Assembly: GCA_944323155.1 (NCBI GenBank)
Contig: CALURL010000002.1
Location: 87,530-151,529, forward strand
Origin: Candidatus Gastranaerophilales bacterium
GTDB lineage: Bacteria > Cyanobacteriota > Vampirovibrionia > Gastranaerophilales > Gastranaerophilaceae
Direction of reading: 5' to 3'
Length of the DNA: 64,000 nucleotides
Below the pieces are notes generated by a model, which was given only the letters and a program-made list of their open reading frames with translations, did no database searches and was not told the DNA's origin. Shown piece after piece: positions 1-9,190 of this stretch. The position numbers were made by a program, and so were the translations under genes. Position 1 is the first letter of the stretch, and every line of letters starts with the position of its first letter.

Positions 1-1115
1 GAGCGTTTAAACTTAAAGAATACGTTCCTGCTCAGCGTGTTGTCTATGAAAAAAATCCAAATTATTACGAAATAAATAAAAATGGCGACAAATTGCCATA
101 TCTTAATAAGATAATCTATCTGATTGTAGGCGATATTAATAATGAAGTTTTAAAATTTGAAGGCGGGGAACTCGATGTTATAAGCCTGCAAGGCGCAAAT
201 GTCGCACGATTTAAAGAAATGGAAAAGCATTCTGATTTTACTGTTTATAATATCGGTCCAAATACTGGTACTATGTATCTTTCTATGAATTTAAACAACA
301 GAAAAGATGATAACGGTAAATTCTATGTTGACCCTAAAAAACAATTTTGGTTTAGTGATTTGAATTTCAGAAAAGCCTGTGATTATGCAATTGATAGAAA
401 AAATATGGTTTTGAATATTGCAAATGGACTTGCTGAACCACTTTTTACCCCTGAAAGTTTGAATTCTATTTTTCTTAATAAAAATTTGAAACCGTACGAC
501 AGAGATTTGGAAAAATCAAAAGAACTTTTACGAAAATCAGGTTTTTATTGGGATAAAAAAGGGCATTTGAGGGACAAATTCAATAACCACGTAGAATTTA
601 ATTTATACACAAATGCTGGCAATACCGAACGCGAAGCTATAGGTGTTATGGTAAAACAGGATTTAGAGGATTTGGGGATGAAGGTTAATTTCAAGCCCAT
701 TGAATTTAATTCTCTTGTGAATAAACTTGTAAGTACTCTTGATTGGGATATGGTTATAATGGGGCTTACAGGCTCTCCTCTTGAACCAAATGGCGGTAAA
801 AATGTCTGGATGTCTAACGGAACTTTGCATATGTTTAATCAACGCCTTGAAAAAGATATGAACAGCAAACGTCTGCCTTGGGAAAAAAGAATTGATTATC
901 TTTATGAACAAGGGGCTCTGGCTATTAATTTTGAGGATAGAAAAAAATATTATGACGAGTATCAAGAAATTGTTTATGAACAAAAACCGTTTATTTACAT
1001 CTATTCTCCAATTATAATCGTTGCAATAAGAAATAAGTTTAAAAATGTATTTCCAACTCCGCTTGGCGGGGTTACGCATAATATAGAAGAAATTTTTGAA
1101 AAAGGGATAAACTGA
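1..1115 (+). CDS. Peptide-type ABC transporter substrate-binding protein (5' end outside window)
   Basis: This is the periplasmic binding component of an ABC importer of the family 5 (oligopeptide/dipeptide/nickel) type. The open frame continues upstream of the first internal ATG at 93 to the window edge (codons begin at base 3), and the visible start AFKLKEYVPAQRVVYEKNP matches the family's typical segment before the ligand-contacting strands, so the signal peptide and first lobe are missing. The segment FRKACDYAIDRKNMV, residues 91-105 from the ATG at 93, is the usual family 5 helix. The stop lies 7 bp before the permease start, so the three genes form one transcription unit. The ATPase subunits are not seen here. 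The ligand cannot be deduced. Confidence 0.9.
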   Translation, partial: AFKLKEYVPAQRVVYEKNPNYYEINKNGDKLPYLNKIIYLIVGDINNEVLKFEGGELDVISLQGANVARFKEMEKHSDFTVYNIGPNTGTMYLSMNLNNRKDDNGKFYVDPKKQFWFSDLNFRKACDYAIDRKNMVLNIANGLAEPLFTPESLNSIFLNKNLKPYDRDLEKSKELLRKSGFYWDKKGHLRDKFNNHVEFNLYTNAGNTEREAIGVMVKQDLEDLGMKVNFKPIEFNSLVNKLVSTLDWDMVIMGLTGSPLEPNGGKNVWMSNGTLHMFNQRLEKDMNSKRLPWEKRIDYLYEQGALAINFEDRKKYYDEYQEIVYEQKPFIYIYSPIIIVAIRNKFKNVFPTPLGGVTHNIEEIFEKGIN

Positions 1116-1122
1116 AATAATT

Positions 1123-2106
1123 ATGCAAATACTAATATATATACTAAAAAGAATACTTCAAACCATACCGCTGCTTATTATTGTGTCATTGATAAGCTTT
1201 TTTATAATACGCCTTTCGCCTGTAGATCCTCTGGCTGAGTTGAAATTAAATCCTTCTGTATCAAAAGAAACGCTTCAAAGAGAAACTGAACGTCTGGGGT
1301 TAGATAAACCGATTATTGTTCAGTACGGAAAGTGGGCAAAATCTTTTGTTAAAGGGGATCTTGGTATAACCTCAAACGGGGAGCAAGTTAGTGCTAAATT
1401 GAAGGAAAGAATTCCAAATACGCTGCTTTTGACAGTTATCGTAATCTTTTTAACATGGATTGTTGGAGTTCCATTGGGAATTCTCGCGGCTGTAAAGTGG
1501 AAAACTCCTTTTGATAGAATTCTTACTGTTCTTACAAGTATAGGTATGGCAATTCCATCATTTTTCTTTGCGGTATTACTTTTGATTTTTGCGGTGAAAA
1601 CAGGCTGGTTTCCTGTCGGCGGGTTAACAAGTTCTAATTTCTTAGAAATGTCATTTTCTCAAAAAGTTATGGATATCACAAGACATTTAATCCTTCCTGT
1701 TACCGTTCTTTTTACAATATCTCTTGCAGGATTGCAAAGGCAGATGAGAGCTAACCTTCTTGATGTTTTGGACAGCGATTATGTGAAATTTGCAAGAGCC
1801 AAGGGTTTGAGTGAATTCAAAGTCGTTTTTAAACACGCCTTGCGTAATGCTATTAATCCTATGATTACGCTTTTGGGGTTTGAATTCGCGGGACTTTTGA
1901 GCGGGGCTGCTTTGACTGAATATGTATTTCAATATCCCGGGTTGGGACGATTAATTCTTGAAGCTGTTTTACGTTCTGACATTAATCTTGTTATGGCTTC
2001 TTTAATGATGGGAGCTATTATGCTTGTTGCAGGAAATTTAATCGCGGATATTCTATTGATTATTACTGATCCGAGGATTAGAGAAGCAGGAGGGCGTCAG
2101 GCATGA
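1123..2106 (+). CDS. ABC transporter permease, DppB/OppB type
   Basis: Inner-membrane permease of the peptide/nickel ABC importer, 327 residues, the usual length for DppB. It has the N-terminal membrane segment (ILKRILQTIPLLIIVSLISF), the family signature around RLGLDKPIIVQYGKW, and the cytoplasmic EAA loop FARAKGLSEFKVVFKHAL that docks onto the ATPase. Its last four bases overlap the next permease (ATGA at 2103-2106), which indicates translational coupling. It follows the binding protein by 7 bp. The general role is secure; the substrate is unknown. Confidence 0.93.
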   Translation: MQILIYILKRILQTIPLLIIVSLISFFIIRLSPVDPLAELKLNPSVSKETLQRETERLGLDKPIIVQYGKWAKSFVKGDLGITSNGEQVSAKLKERIPNTLLLTVIVIFLTWIVGVPLGILAAVKWKTPFDRILTVLTSIGMAIPSFFFAVLLLIFAVKTGWFPVGGLTSSNFLEMSFSQKVMDITRHLILPVTVLFTISLAGLQRQMRANLLDVLDSDYVKFARAKGLSEFKVVFKHALRNAINPMITLLGFEFAGLLSGAALTEYVFQYPGLGRLILEAVLRSDINLVMASLMMGAIMLVAGNLIADILLIITDPRIREAGGRQA

Positions 2107-3170
2107 TTAGAGAAGTTTTTAAACAATTAATGAAAGATAAATTCGCAAAAGCAGCTTTAATCGTGCTTGGTATAATATATCTTGCGTTATTTTTCGCAGA
2201 TTTTCTTGCACCTTATACAAAAGATTTTTCAGACAGGACTATGGCATATGTGCCGCCTTCCAAAATTTTTACTATAGATGAAAACGGTAAATTTTCTAAA
2301 CCTTACACATACAATTATAAGCGGGAATTTGACCCTGATGAACTTAGAATTATTTATAAACTTGACAGAAGCCGGAAGCATTATATAAAATTCTTTGCGC
2401 AAGGCCAGCCTTATAAATTTCTAGGTATAATTCCTATGAAAAGACATTTAGTAACAACTGATAATGACGGGCGGTTGTTTCTTCTTGGAGCTGATATTAA
2501 CGGCCGTGATGTTTTTTCAAGGCTTTTATTTGGCGGAAGAATTTCTATGACAATAGGATTTTTGGCTTTATTTGTTTTATTTCCTATAGGTCTTTTGTAT
2601 GGCGGTATTGCAGGATATTTCGGCGGAAAAGTCGATGTAATTATGATGAGATTTGCTGAAGCCGTTATGTCTATTCCTAGTTTTTATCTTTTGATAATTC
2701 TTGCATCGATTTTGCCTTCTGGAATGACGAGCGTTCAGAGGTTTATGTTAATCGTTATAATTCTAGCACTTATAGGCTGGGCAGGTTTTGCACGAGTGGT
2801 TAGAGGTATGGTGCTGTCTGTTAAAAATCAGGAATTTGTACAGGCTGCAAAATCAATAGGGGCTTCAAGGTTAAGAATTATAGTGAAACATATTCTTCCT
2901 CAGACAACGAGCTTTGTAATTGTTGCAATGACTTTATCTGTTCCTTCATATATACTGTCTGAATCCGGTTTAAGCTTTTTAGGGTTAGGAATTCAGCAGC
3001 CTGATGCAAGCTGGGGAAACATGCTTAAGGAAGCTCAGGAGTATACAAATATAATTTACAGACCGTGGCTTTTGACTCCGGGATTTTTAATTTTTGTTGC
3101 TGTATTGGCATTTAATCTTATAGGTGATACAATAAGAGATGTGTTAGATCCGAAAAGTAAGGTAAGGTAG
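2103..3170 (+). CDS. ABC transporter permease, DppC/OppC type
   Basis: Second permease of the peptide-type importer, 355 residues. The first membrane segment (about residues 17-34) is followed by a long hydrophilic insert (about 35-130) before the core segment LLGADINGRDVFSRLLFGG. The insert makes it longer than a typical DppC of about 300 residues and recalls YejE-like permeases. The EAA loop AAKSIGASRLRIIVKHILP is intact and the C-terminal pattern LSFLGLGIQQPDASWGNML is typical. Start ATG overlaps the upstream stop. No ATPase gene follows; an MgtC-like gene starts 32 bp later, so the ATPases are either encoded elsewhere or shared. Confidence 0.92.
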   Translation: MIREVFKQLMKDKFAKAALIVLGIIYLALFFADFLAPYTKDFSDRTMAYVPPSKIFTIDENGKFSKPYTYNYKREFDPDELRIIYKLDRSRKHYIKFFAQGQPYKFLGIIPMKRHLVTTDNDGRLFLLGADINGRDVFSRLLFGGRISMTIGFLALFVLFPIGLLYGGIAGYFGGKVDVIMMRFAEAVMSIPSFYLLIILASILPSGMTSVQRFMLIVIILALIGWAGFARVVRGMVLSVKNQEFVQAAKSIGASRLRIIVKHILPQTTSFVIVAMTLSVPSYILSESGLSFLGLGIQQPDASWGNMLKEAQEYTNIIYRPWLLTPGFLIFVAVLAFNLIGDTIRDVLDPKSKVR

Positions 3171-3202
3171 GATTATTTGCCGGTTGAATTAAGGAGAACT
3201 TA

Positions 3203-3922
3203 ATGGATTTATCGAATGTTGGAAATATCTTAGAGATAACGATAATAATCAGGGTTTTATCATCTGTATTGCTCGGGTTTGCAATAGGTTTAGAAAGAGA
3301 GATGACTAATAAGTATGCAGGGTTAAGGACAAATATTCTTGTTTGTCTTGGGGCTTGTGTATTTACGATAATTTCAATATACGGGTTTCCTGAAGTTTCC
3401 GTTACTGGGGATGAGTTAGGAACAAGAGATACGGCGCGTGTTGCAGCACAAGTTGTTACCGGTATTGGTTTTATCGGCGGCGGTACGGTTTTAAGACACG
3501 GGGCGACAGTTTTTGGTTTGACAACTGCAGCTACTTTGTGGATTTCTGCAAGTATTGGTATGGCTTGCGGGGCCGGTATGTACGGGCTTGCAATTACTGC
3601 GACTATTTGTTCTATTCTTGTTCTTGTGTCTGTTAGAATTTTTGAAACAAATGTCCTTCCGACAAGTACCAAGATTATGAAACGTTTGAAACTTAATCTT
3701 TGTGTCAAATCTTTGAATGCAGATAATGCTTATTCCTATGTTATAGAACATTATCCGGAACTTATTGAGATTTCAAGAAAGTTTGACAAGCAGAATTCTG
3801 AATTAACAAAGATTGCTGTTGTCCTTGATGTTAGAGGAAAAAATCCTATTCCTGATATGTATAAGAACTTCCAAAAACTTGATGGTGTTGAATCTATTTC
3901 AATTGAAGAATGTAAGGAATAA
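3203..3922 (+). CDS. MgtC/SapB family membrane protein
   Basis: A 239-residue protein with the conserved MgtC/SapB N-terminal membrane domain: GLEREMTNKYAGLRTNILV, then GIGFIGGGTVLRHG and the TTAATLWISASIGMACGAG segment. The last about 80 residues form a soluble domain, as in MgtC proteins with an ACT-like tail. MgtC proteins are associated with growth at low magnesium and modulation of F-type ATPase in some pathogens; the role of this homologue is not known. Shine-Dalgarno AAGGAG at 3191-3196 fixes the start. It may be read through from the permease genes. Its stop is 12 bp from the convergent stop of the next gene, with no hairpin between. Confidence 0.88.
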   Translation: MDLSNVGNILEITIIIRVLSSVLLGFAIGLEREMTNKYAGLRTNILVCLGACVFTIISIYGFPEVSVTGDELGTRDTARVAAQVVTGIGFIGGGTVLRHGATVFGLTTAATLWISASIGMACGAGMYGLAITATICSILVLVSVRIFETNVLPTSTKIMKRLKLNLCVKSLNADNAYSYVIEHYPELIEISRKFDKQNSELTKIAVVLDVRGKNPIPDMYKNFQKLDGVESISIEECKE

Positions 3923-3934
3923 TTTCAGCATTTA

Positions 3935-6900
3935 TTATGATGCTTTTTTGAACTTGTCCAAGAGATTGGTTGTAACCTGTTGGGATGAAGTTTCTGCGGG
4001 TTGTGCCTGTGGAGCAGTTGTTGCTTGAACTGAATTTTGAACTGTTTCAGGAATAGCTGTTTCTGTAGGTTTCACGTTTGCGTAATATGCTGGATCCTGT
4101 AAGCCTTCCATTGCTTTCATTACACCTAATCTGCCGGCCTTCAACTGCATATCTGCCATAATTGCTTCAACAGTATATGTCAGTATTAATGAGAATGCTA
4201 CCCAGCTTATACCTGCAATTGTAAGAGCTTTTTGAAGTTCCGGTGTCATTAACACTGATGAAATTTTTCCTGTTGCAACAAGCTGTATTAATTCGTCAGG
4301 ATTTTCTTGTAATGCTTTTATTAGAGCATCACTAATTTTATCTATTTGTTCTTTTGGTATATTATCAATTATTTTTTCAAGTCTTGGTATAATCTTGAGC
4401 ATTGTTTCTTTATTCATACTCGTGATATGCAAAGTATCGTATGCGTAATCTTCAAAATCTTCAGGTGTCATAGCTTGAATATCTTCTTTCATTTTTTGAA
4501 GAATGTTTTTCGGATTGCGTATTCTTTCAGGAATGAAACTTACTGCTTCTTTTATTGTAACCTTTTGAGCTTTGTCTGTTGCTGCTTTAAACAAATTAAG
4601 CGCTTCGTCTAAATGTATACCTACAGCTTGAGGAATATCTCTAGGATTTGTCATTCCAGGCTGCGGATGCATAAAGTTTTGGATTCCCTGTTGTGAAAAT
4701 TCAGACAAGTGTTTGCTAAATTCGTCTTTGCCTAAGAATTTTTCAAGTAATTTTATCATATTTTTGTCAAGCGGTACATAGCCGTCATATTCTTGTGCTG
4801 CTTTGTTTATGTTTTGTTCAAGTATTGAGAATACCTTTTTAAACTGTTCTGATTTTACAAAATCTATCAAATCTGTCATATCAGAACTCATTTGGGAAAT
4901 AGTTCCTGCAAATTTCGGGCCGACAGCTTCTGCTAATATATCATGAACTTTCCAGGCTGTTTCTTCATTCAGATTTTTCGGATTAACGAACATATCAAGT
5001 ATATTCGCTCTTAATTCTGGAGTCATATCTGCAACGCGTATATATTTGTCGGTTTGTTTGTTATAAGTGCTGCCGTTAGTTAGAATATCAAAGAATTTGT
5101 TTATATCATTTCTATCTACATTTTTGTCAAATATAACATTGTTATCCATTAATTTTTCAAGTCTGTATTTCAAGGAATATAGATATGTAATCTGTTCTTC
5201 ATTATTCATTTGCCTGATATTATCAGCACTATTTTGGGTATTGGTTATTACTTTTCTTATAATTTCAACTATCGGATCTTTTTTCAAGTCAACACCTTTT
5301 AACATTGCACCTAAAGGCTTTGGTTCTACAGTGTAATGGCCGCTTTTTCCATTGGTGTAGTAATAATGAGTTTCTTTAAGGTTAACATTATTGACTTTTC
5401 GTGTTACGTTTTCAGCAACTCCGTTCATGTATTTTTTGAACCAGTTTTTCTTCATTAAATTTGAACCGGAACTTAATTTTTTTGTAATTTTATCAAGTAA
5501 TTGGGCACCTGTCATTTTACCGCGTGCAACCTGAATACCGGGTATAATTAGAGGTAATGCTGCTAAAACCATACCGCCGTACCAGATGAATGGCTGGGCA
5601 ATATCGGTTGCTGCTTCCATTGATTCAGAGTAGACCTGCGAATTATCATCAACTTTTTCAAATGTATTGAATACTTTTCTTTGTAAATTTACTGCATCAC
5701 GCATTTGTGTATCTGAAACTTCTTGTTTTTTCAACAATTCATTAAATGCCACTTTTTCTTTATATTCTTTATTTTTGTATTTGTTGTATGCCCAGTATTG
5801 TTTTAAAACATTCGGGATAAACAATGCATATTCTTTTATTTTGTTCGGATTCTTTTTGTTGCTTTTAACGTCTTTTACTTCGTTATAATCTTCTTCTGTG
5901 TATCCAATAAAGTTTGTCGGATCTTTTTCAAGTTCTCGTTTTGCGGTGAAACGACCTGCTCTTGCTGCTGATTTCTGGAGTTTCAAGCCTATCATTAGAC
6001 CGGCAAAACCTGATACTATTCCGCCAAATACGCCGAGAATACCTTTTTTACCCCATTTGTGAGTGAAGCCTGCCGCAAATATTTTATCCATAGTTTCTCC
6101 AAATTTAACCTTTTTGCGTGCAGCTTTTTTAGTTTTGTCGGCAACTTCGTTAATAGCTTCTTTTACTTCATCTTCTTTACCTTTCATTAACGAATTGAAC
6201 AATTCTCCCCATTGGGCGTGGTATGCTAGACCTGTCTTTTTAGTGGATTTGAATTCTTTTAATAATTGCTGGGTTTCTTCAGAGCCATATTTCTTTATTG
6301 TATTTTCAACAAATTTGTCTAAAATACCGGTTTTTTGTAAAATCCAGCCTGTCAGAGCACCGACTGTTGCACCAAGAATAGGGGTGCCGCCAATAATTAC
6401 GTTTGCTGCGACTTCCATATTTTCTGAATATTTTTCGGCTTCATTGTTAATCAGGCGAACTGTTCTTTGAATTACTTCTTGATCTTTTTTAGCCTGTTTA
6501 ATCTCTTCTGGTGTCAACTGTCTTGTAACTTTTTGAGAATCGTCTGTACGGGCTGATTTGTCTTTTAAATAAGCCCTTCTGTCTTTTAATATGTTATATA
6601 TTGATTTGAACATTCCTGATTTTAATTTTGATTTTTTCTGTTCTTTTAAAAGTTCAGGATGTTCTTTTAATTCTTTTTTTGCAGCTTCAATTTGTTCCGG
6701 TGTATAGTTTACAAAAGCTTTTGGGTCTTCAAGTTCTTTTCTTGCCTGATAGCGTGCGATTTTAGAACTGTCTGTCTGCAATTTAGCTTCCATAATTGTT
6801 GCCGCAATGAATGCTAAAATAGAAGCGCCGGCAACTCCCAAATGGTTTCTAATTATTTTTGTTTTAAGAGGTTTTGTTTGGCGTTTTATTTTTTCGTACA

Positions 6901-7399
6901 TTGTACGTGCTTCTTTTTTTAATGCCGGATCTTTGATACGGTCAATTTCATATTTATCCAATAAGCTCCATGTTGAAAACCATCTGTCTTTGCCCTTTGA
7001 TTCATTAAATTTCTGGATTTTTTCTGCTAGAGCATTAGCTTCTTCGCTTTCCCTAAAATTACGTCTAATATCTTGAATTTTGTTTAAATCTTTTTCGCTG
7101 AAATGTTTGCCAACAAACCAGTTTCCGCCAAAGAATGTGATAAGTGTTGCAAGAGAAGATAGTGGATCTACTGCTGTTTCAACGTTTTCTGCAACGTTTT
7201 CTGAATGGTTATCCATTATGTCAACAACGTCAATAATTGTTTTTCCATATTCCTGTGCCTGCTGTAATTCGGCTTGAGTGTGCTGACGTCGTCTGGCTAA
7301 CTCTGCACGTTGTGCGTCATTGTCTTTTTGCTGTTCTTCCCATTTTTTAAAGTTTTTGTTATTTTTTGCGACTTCATTTAAAGAATTTAAAAAATCCAT
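3935..7399 (-). CDS. Large membrane protein with internal ~265-residue repeats, unknown function
   Basis: I do not recognise this 1154-residue protein. A basic, coiled-coil-like N-terminus (1-60) is followed by recurring modules. The helix motif ENVETAVDP (71-79), YSENMEVAANV (324-334) and YSESMEAATDI (590-600) each precedes a hydrophobic segment, spaced by about 255-266 residues. A second motif, a membrane helix followed by a basic helix and an acidic-Pro turn, recurs as ARYQARKELEDP (215-226), AGRFTAKRELEKDP (481-494) and AGRLGVMKAMEGLQDP near 1088-1103. The middle (650-1050) is hydrophilic and helical. The C-terminus is rich in Pro, Thr and Gln. It appears to be a multi-pass or hairpin-anchored protein built by duplication. 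The upstream region has a C10 tract just upstream of a predicted promoter (7464-7473). Confidence 0.8.
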   Translation of the reverse strand: MDFLNSLNEVAKNNKNFKKWEEQQKDNDAQRAELARRRQHTQAELQQAQEYGKTIIDVVDIMDNHSENVAENVETAVDPLSSLATLITFFGGNWFVGKHFSEKDLNKIQDIRRNFRESEEANALAEKIQKFNESKGKDRWFSTWSLLDKYEIDRIKDPALKKEARTMYEKIKRQTKPLKTKIIRNHLGVAGASILAFIAATIMEAKLQTDSSKIARYQARKELEDPKAFVNYTPEQIEAAKKELKEHPELLKEQKKSKLKSGMFKSIYNILKDRRAYLKDKSARTDDSQKVTRQLTPEEIKQAKKDQEVIQRTVRLINNEAEKYSENMEVAANVIIGGTPILGATVGALTGWILQKTGILDKFVENTIKKYGSEETQQLLKEFKSTKKTGLAYHAQWGELFNSLMKGKEDEVKEAINEVADKTKKAARKKVKFGETMDKIFAAGFTHKWGKKGILGVFGGIVSGFAGLMIGLKLQKSAARAGRFTAKRELEKDPTNFIGYTEEDYNEVKDVKSNKKNPNKIKEYALFIPNVLKQYWAYNKYKNKEYKEKVAFNELLKKQEVSDTQMRDAVNLQRKVFNTFEKVDDNSQVYSESMEAATDIAQPFIWYGGMVLAALPLIIPGIQVARGKMTGAQLLDKITKKLSSGSNLMKKNWFKKYMNGVAENVTRKVNNVNLKETHYYYTNGKSGHYTVEPKPLGAMLKGVDLKKDPIVEIIRKVITNTQNSADNIRQMNNEEQITYLYSLKYRLEKLMDNNVIFDKNVDRNDINKFFDILTNGSTYNKQTDKYIRVADMTPELRANILDMFVNPKNLNEETAWKVHDILAEAVGPKFAGTISQMSSDMTDLIDFVKSEQFKKVFSILEQNINKAAQEYDGYVPLDKNMIKLLEKFLGKDEFSKHLSEFSQQGIQNFMHPQPGMTNPRDIPQAVGIHLDEALNLFKAATDKAQKVTIKEAVSFIPERIRNPKNILQKMKEDIQAMTPEDFEDYAYDTLHITSMNKETMLKIIPRLEKIIDNIPKEQIDKISDALIKALQENPDELIQLVATGKISSVLMTPELQKALTIAGISWVAFSLILTYTVEAIMADMQLKAGRLGVMKAMEGLQDPAYYANVKPTETAIPETVQNSVQATTAPQAQPAETSSQQVTTNLLDKFKKAS

Positions 7400-7425
7400 T
7401 ATTCTTCCCTAATTTTTCCCTATAT

Positions 7426-7431
7426 ATTATA
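7426..7431 (-). promoter_or_regulatory. Predicted -10 box for the 1154-residue repeat protein
   Basis: TATAAT read on the minus strand, about 27 bp before the ATG at 7399, with AGGGAAG close to the start codon acting as ribosome binding site. No good -35 hexamer is seen at 17 bp spacing; the C10 tract begins about 10 bp beyond that position, near -46 to -55. Confidence 0.5.
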
Positions 7432-7463
7432 TTAAAGTATAAATATGGGAAAATTTTGCTAGT

Positions 7464-7473
7464 GGGGGGGGGG
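7464..7473. repeat. Homopolymer tract G10 (C10 on the gene strand) upstream of a promoter
   Basis: Ten G on the + strand followed by CAAA. It lies between the stop of the histidine kinase gene (7480) and the predicted promoter of the 1154-residue protein, so a length change would alter promoter geometry rather than a reading frame. Confidence 0.9.
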
Positions 7474-7479
7474 CAAATG

Positions 7480-8145
7480 TTAACTTTCTTTAAGTAAAGA
7501 AATTTTAATTTCAAAAACTGTTTCTTTTTTGTCTGATTTGAGAAGTTTTAGTTTGGCATTTTGAGCCTTTAAATTTTCTTCGCAAATATGTAAGCCAAGG
7601 CCGCTGCCAGTTTTTTTTGTCGTAAATCCTTCTTTGAATATTTCGTTTTGTTTTTCTTTTGAGATTGGCGTGCCGTTGTTGGATATTTGGATACAGGCGA
7701 AATTATCTATTATTGCAAGTGTTATTTTAATCTTTCCTTTTTTATCAATTGCTTCTATTGCATTTTTGATGATATTAACAATGCAGGCAAGAAATTTTGT
7801 CTCATCAAGATATACTATTGCGTTATCTTTAAAATCTGTTTCGATTTTTATGTTTTTATCGTATTCATAAATTTGCGCCATCTGCACTGCTTGTTGAAGT
7901 GTCGCTGCCAGGTCAATGTTTTCAGGTTTAAAGTTATTTAAGGATTTTAAGTCAAGAAGAGAATTATTCATTATTTTTATTGATTTTTTAATACAATTAA
8001 GCGCGTTTTCTATTGTGGCATCATGAAATCCGGCATTATCAAGTCTTTTTTTTATTATTTCTGAATAAAGATCACATATTGATAAATGGTTTTTAATCTC
8101 ATGCGCGATGCATCTTGATTGTTGATACAATATTTCTGAATTCAT
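7480..8145 (-). CDS. Soluble sensor-less histidine kinase
   Basis: A 221-residue kinase made only of a dimerisation/phosphoacceptor helix pair and an ATPase domain. The H-box is CIAHEIKNHLS with His15, the N-box NIIKNAIEAI lies near residue 125-134, and the G-box GSGLGLHICEENLK near 181-194. No membrane segment or PAS/GAF domain precedes the H-box, so the input signal must come from a partner or from the cytoplasm. It lies 76 bp downstream of a NarL-type response regulator on the same strand and is the obvious partner, although NarL regulators more usually pair with HisKA_3 kinases, whereas this H-box reads like the ordinary HisKA type. Confidence 0.85.
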   Translation of the reverse strand: MNSEILYQQSRCIAHEIKNHLSICDLYSEIIKKRLDNAGFHDATIENALNCIKKSIKIMNNSLLDLKSLNNFKPENIDLAATLQQAVQMAQIYEYDKNIKIETDFKDNAIVYLDETKFLACIVNIIKNAIEAIDKKGKIKITLAIIDNFACIQISNNGTPISKEKQNEIFKEGFTTKKTGSGLGLHICEENLKAQNAKLKLLKSDKKETVFEIKISLLKES

Positions 8146-8165
8146 CTATATCCCCTTTTTACAAT

Positions 8166-8199
8166 GAAAGTTCGGCTTTTTACTAAGAGCCGAACTTTC
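8166..8199. terminator. Strong hairpin between response regulator and kinase genes
   Basis: Perfect 12-bp stem GAAAGTTCGGCT / AGCCGAACTTTC with a 10-base loop, just after the response regulator stop. On the minus strand it is followed by ATTGTAAAAAG, not a good U-run, so it may be a weak terminator, an attenuator or an mRNA-stabilising end that lowers kinase relative to regulator expression. Confidence 0.55.
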
Positions 8200-8221
8200 T
8201 GCAAATATTTATTATTGTTTA

Positions 8222-8920
8222 TTATAATGCTAATTTTGCTCTTCTTCTGTTTGCAAAGCCATTATTTAGTGCGTAAAGTACAGCTTGTGTTCTATCATTT
8301 ACCTGTAATTTTTGGAAAATGTTGTTTACATGGGTCTTTACTGTAGTTTCTGATATAAATAATTTACTTGCAATACCCTTGTAGTTATTTCCCTGGGTTA
8401 GAAGATCTAGAACTTCTTCTTCGCGTGATGTCAGGTATGTAAGAAGATTTTCTTCTGTTGAAATTTCTGCTTCGTTTTTGAAAGAATTTTGAAAATATTC
8501 AAAGAAGCGTGATGTAAGTGCTGTAGGAAGATAAATTTTACCTGATGCAACTTCATCCATTGCATAAATCAATTGTGCGGAAGCCATTGTTTTTAATACA
8601 TAGCCTTTTGCCCCTATTTTCATTGCTCTGAAGATTAAATCCGCATCATCATAAGCACTTAGTGCTATAATGCGAACTCCGAGGTTTAGCTTTTCAATTT
8701 CTTGAATTGCCTGCAAACCGTCTTTTTCTGGCATATTAATGTCCATTAAAACAATATCAGGGCGATATTTTTTTATAAGATTAATTCCTACATTCGCGCT
8801 TGTAGTTGTACTTACTACTTCATAGCTGCTTTCAAGAGTGATTAATTCTTTTACTCCTCTTAAATGATCTGCATTATCATCTATTAGTAACACTCTTGAT
8901 TTTCTTTTGAACTCTCTCAT
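8222..8920 (-). CDS. NarL/FixJ-family response regulator
   Basis: A 232-residue two-domain transcription factor. The receiver domain has the acidic pair in LLIDDNAD (about 11-18), phospho-acceptor Asp60 in DIVLMDINMPEKDG and a conserved Lys in GYVLKTM. The C-terminal LuxR-type helix-turn-helix is LTSREEEVLDLLTQG plus ISETTVKTHVNNIFQKL. It is the first gene of a minus-strand block with a histidine kinase and a large repeat membrane protein, which suggests (inference) that the latter could be a target. A perfect 10-bp inverted repeat at 9062-9109 in the upstream divergent region could be its operator. Confidence 0.92.
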   Translation of the reverse strand: MREFKRKSRVLLIDDNADHLRGVKELITLESSYEVVSTTTSANVGINLIKKYRPDIVLMDINMPEKDGLQAIQEIEKLNLGVRIIALSAYDDADLIFRAMKIGAKGYVLKTMASAQLIYAMDEVASGKIYLPTALTSRFFEYFQNSFKNEAEISTEENLLTYLTSREEEVLDLLTQGNNYKGIASKLFISETTVKTHVNNIFQKLQVNDRTQAVLYALNNGFANRRRAKLAL

Positions 8921-9061
8921 TTTTTATCTCCCTATTTTTTGCTTCCTTCTACACTATACATACTACAACTTTTAGAGGGTTGTTTTCATCCATGCCCTGA
9001 TTGATATTAATGATTTGCGGGTTTGATATAGTGTTCTAAATCTTTAGATTGATAAATTCTC

Positions 9062-9109
9062 TCAACCATGCTCTAGACCATGCTTTTCAGGTTTTGGCCG
9101 CATGGTTGA
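9062..9109. promoter_or_regulatory. Inverted repeat, candidate operator
   Basis: TCAACCATGC at 9062-9071 and its exact complement GCATGGTTGA at 9100-9109, with a further ACCATGC at 9077-9083 between them. It lies in the 270-bp divergent spacer between the response regulator and rmuC. The 28-base gap is long for one dimer site, so two dimers or a looped RNA are possible. Confidence 0.4.
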
Positions 9110-9190
9110 TTTTGTTGGATTTTAAATTTTTATTTCATCTTTATGAACTAATTCGCTTGTGGTATTATTGAGAAAAATGGGTGAGGTAAT

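Noticed and set aside
5067..5336. Frames antisense to the 1154-residue protein and to rpoC2.
   Set aside because: They are hydrophobic shadow frames opposite Lys/Glu-rich coding sequence, without ribosome binding sites.
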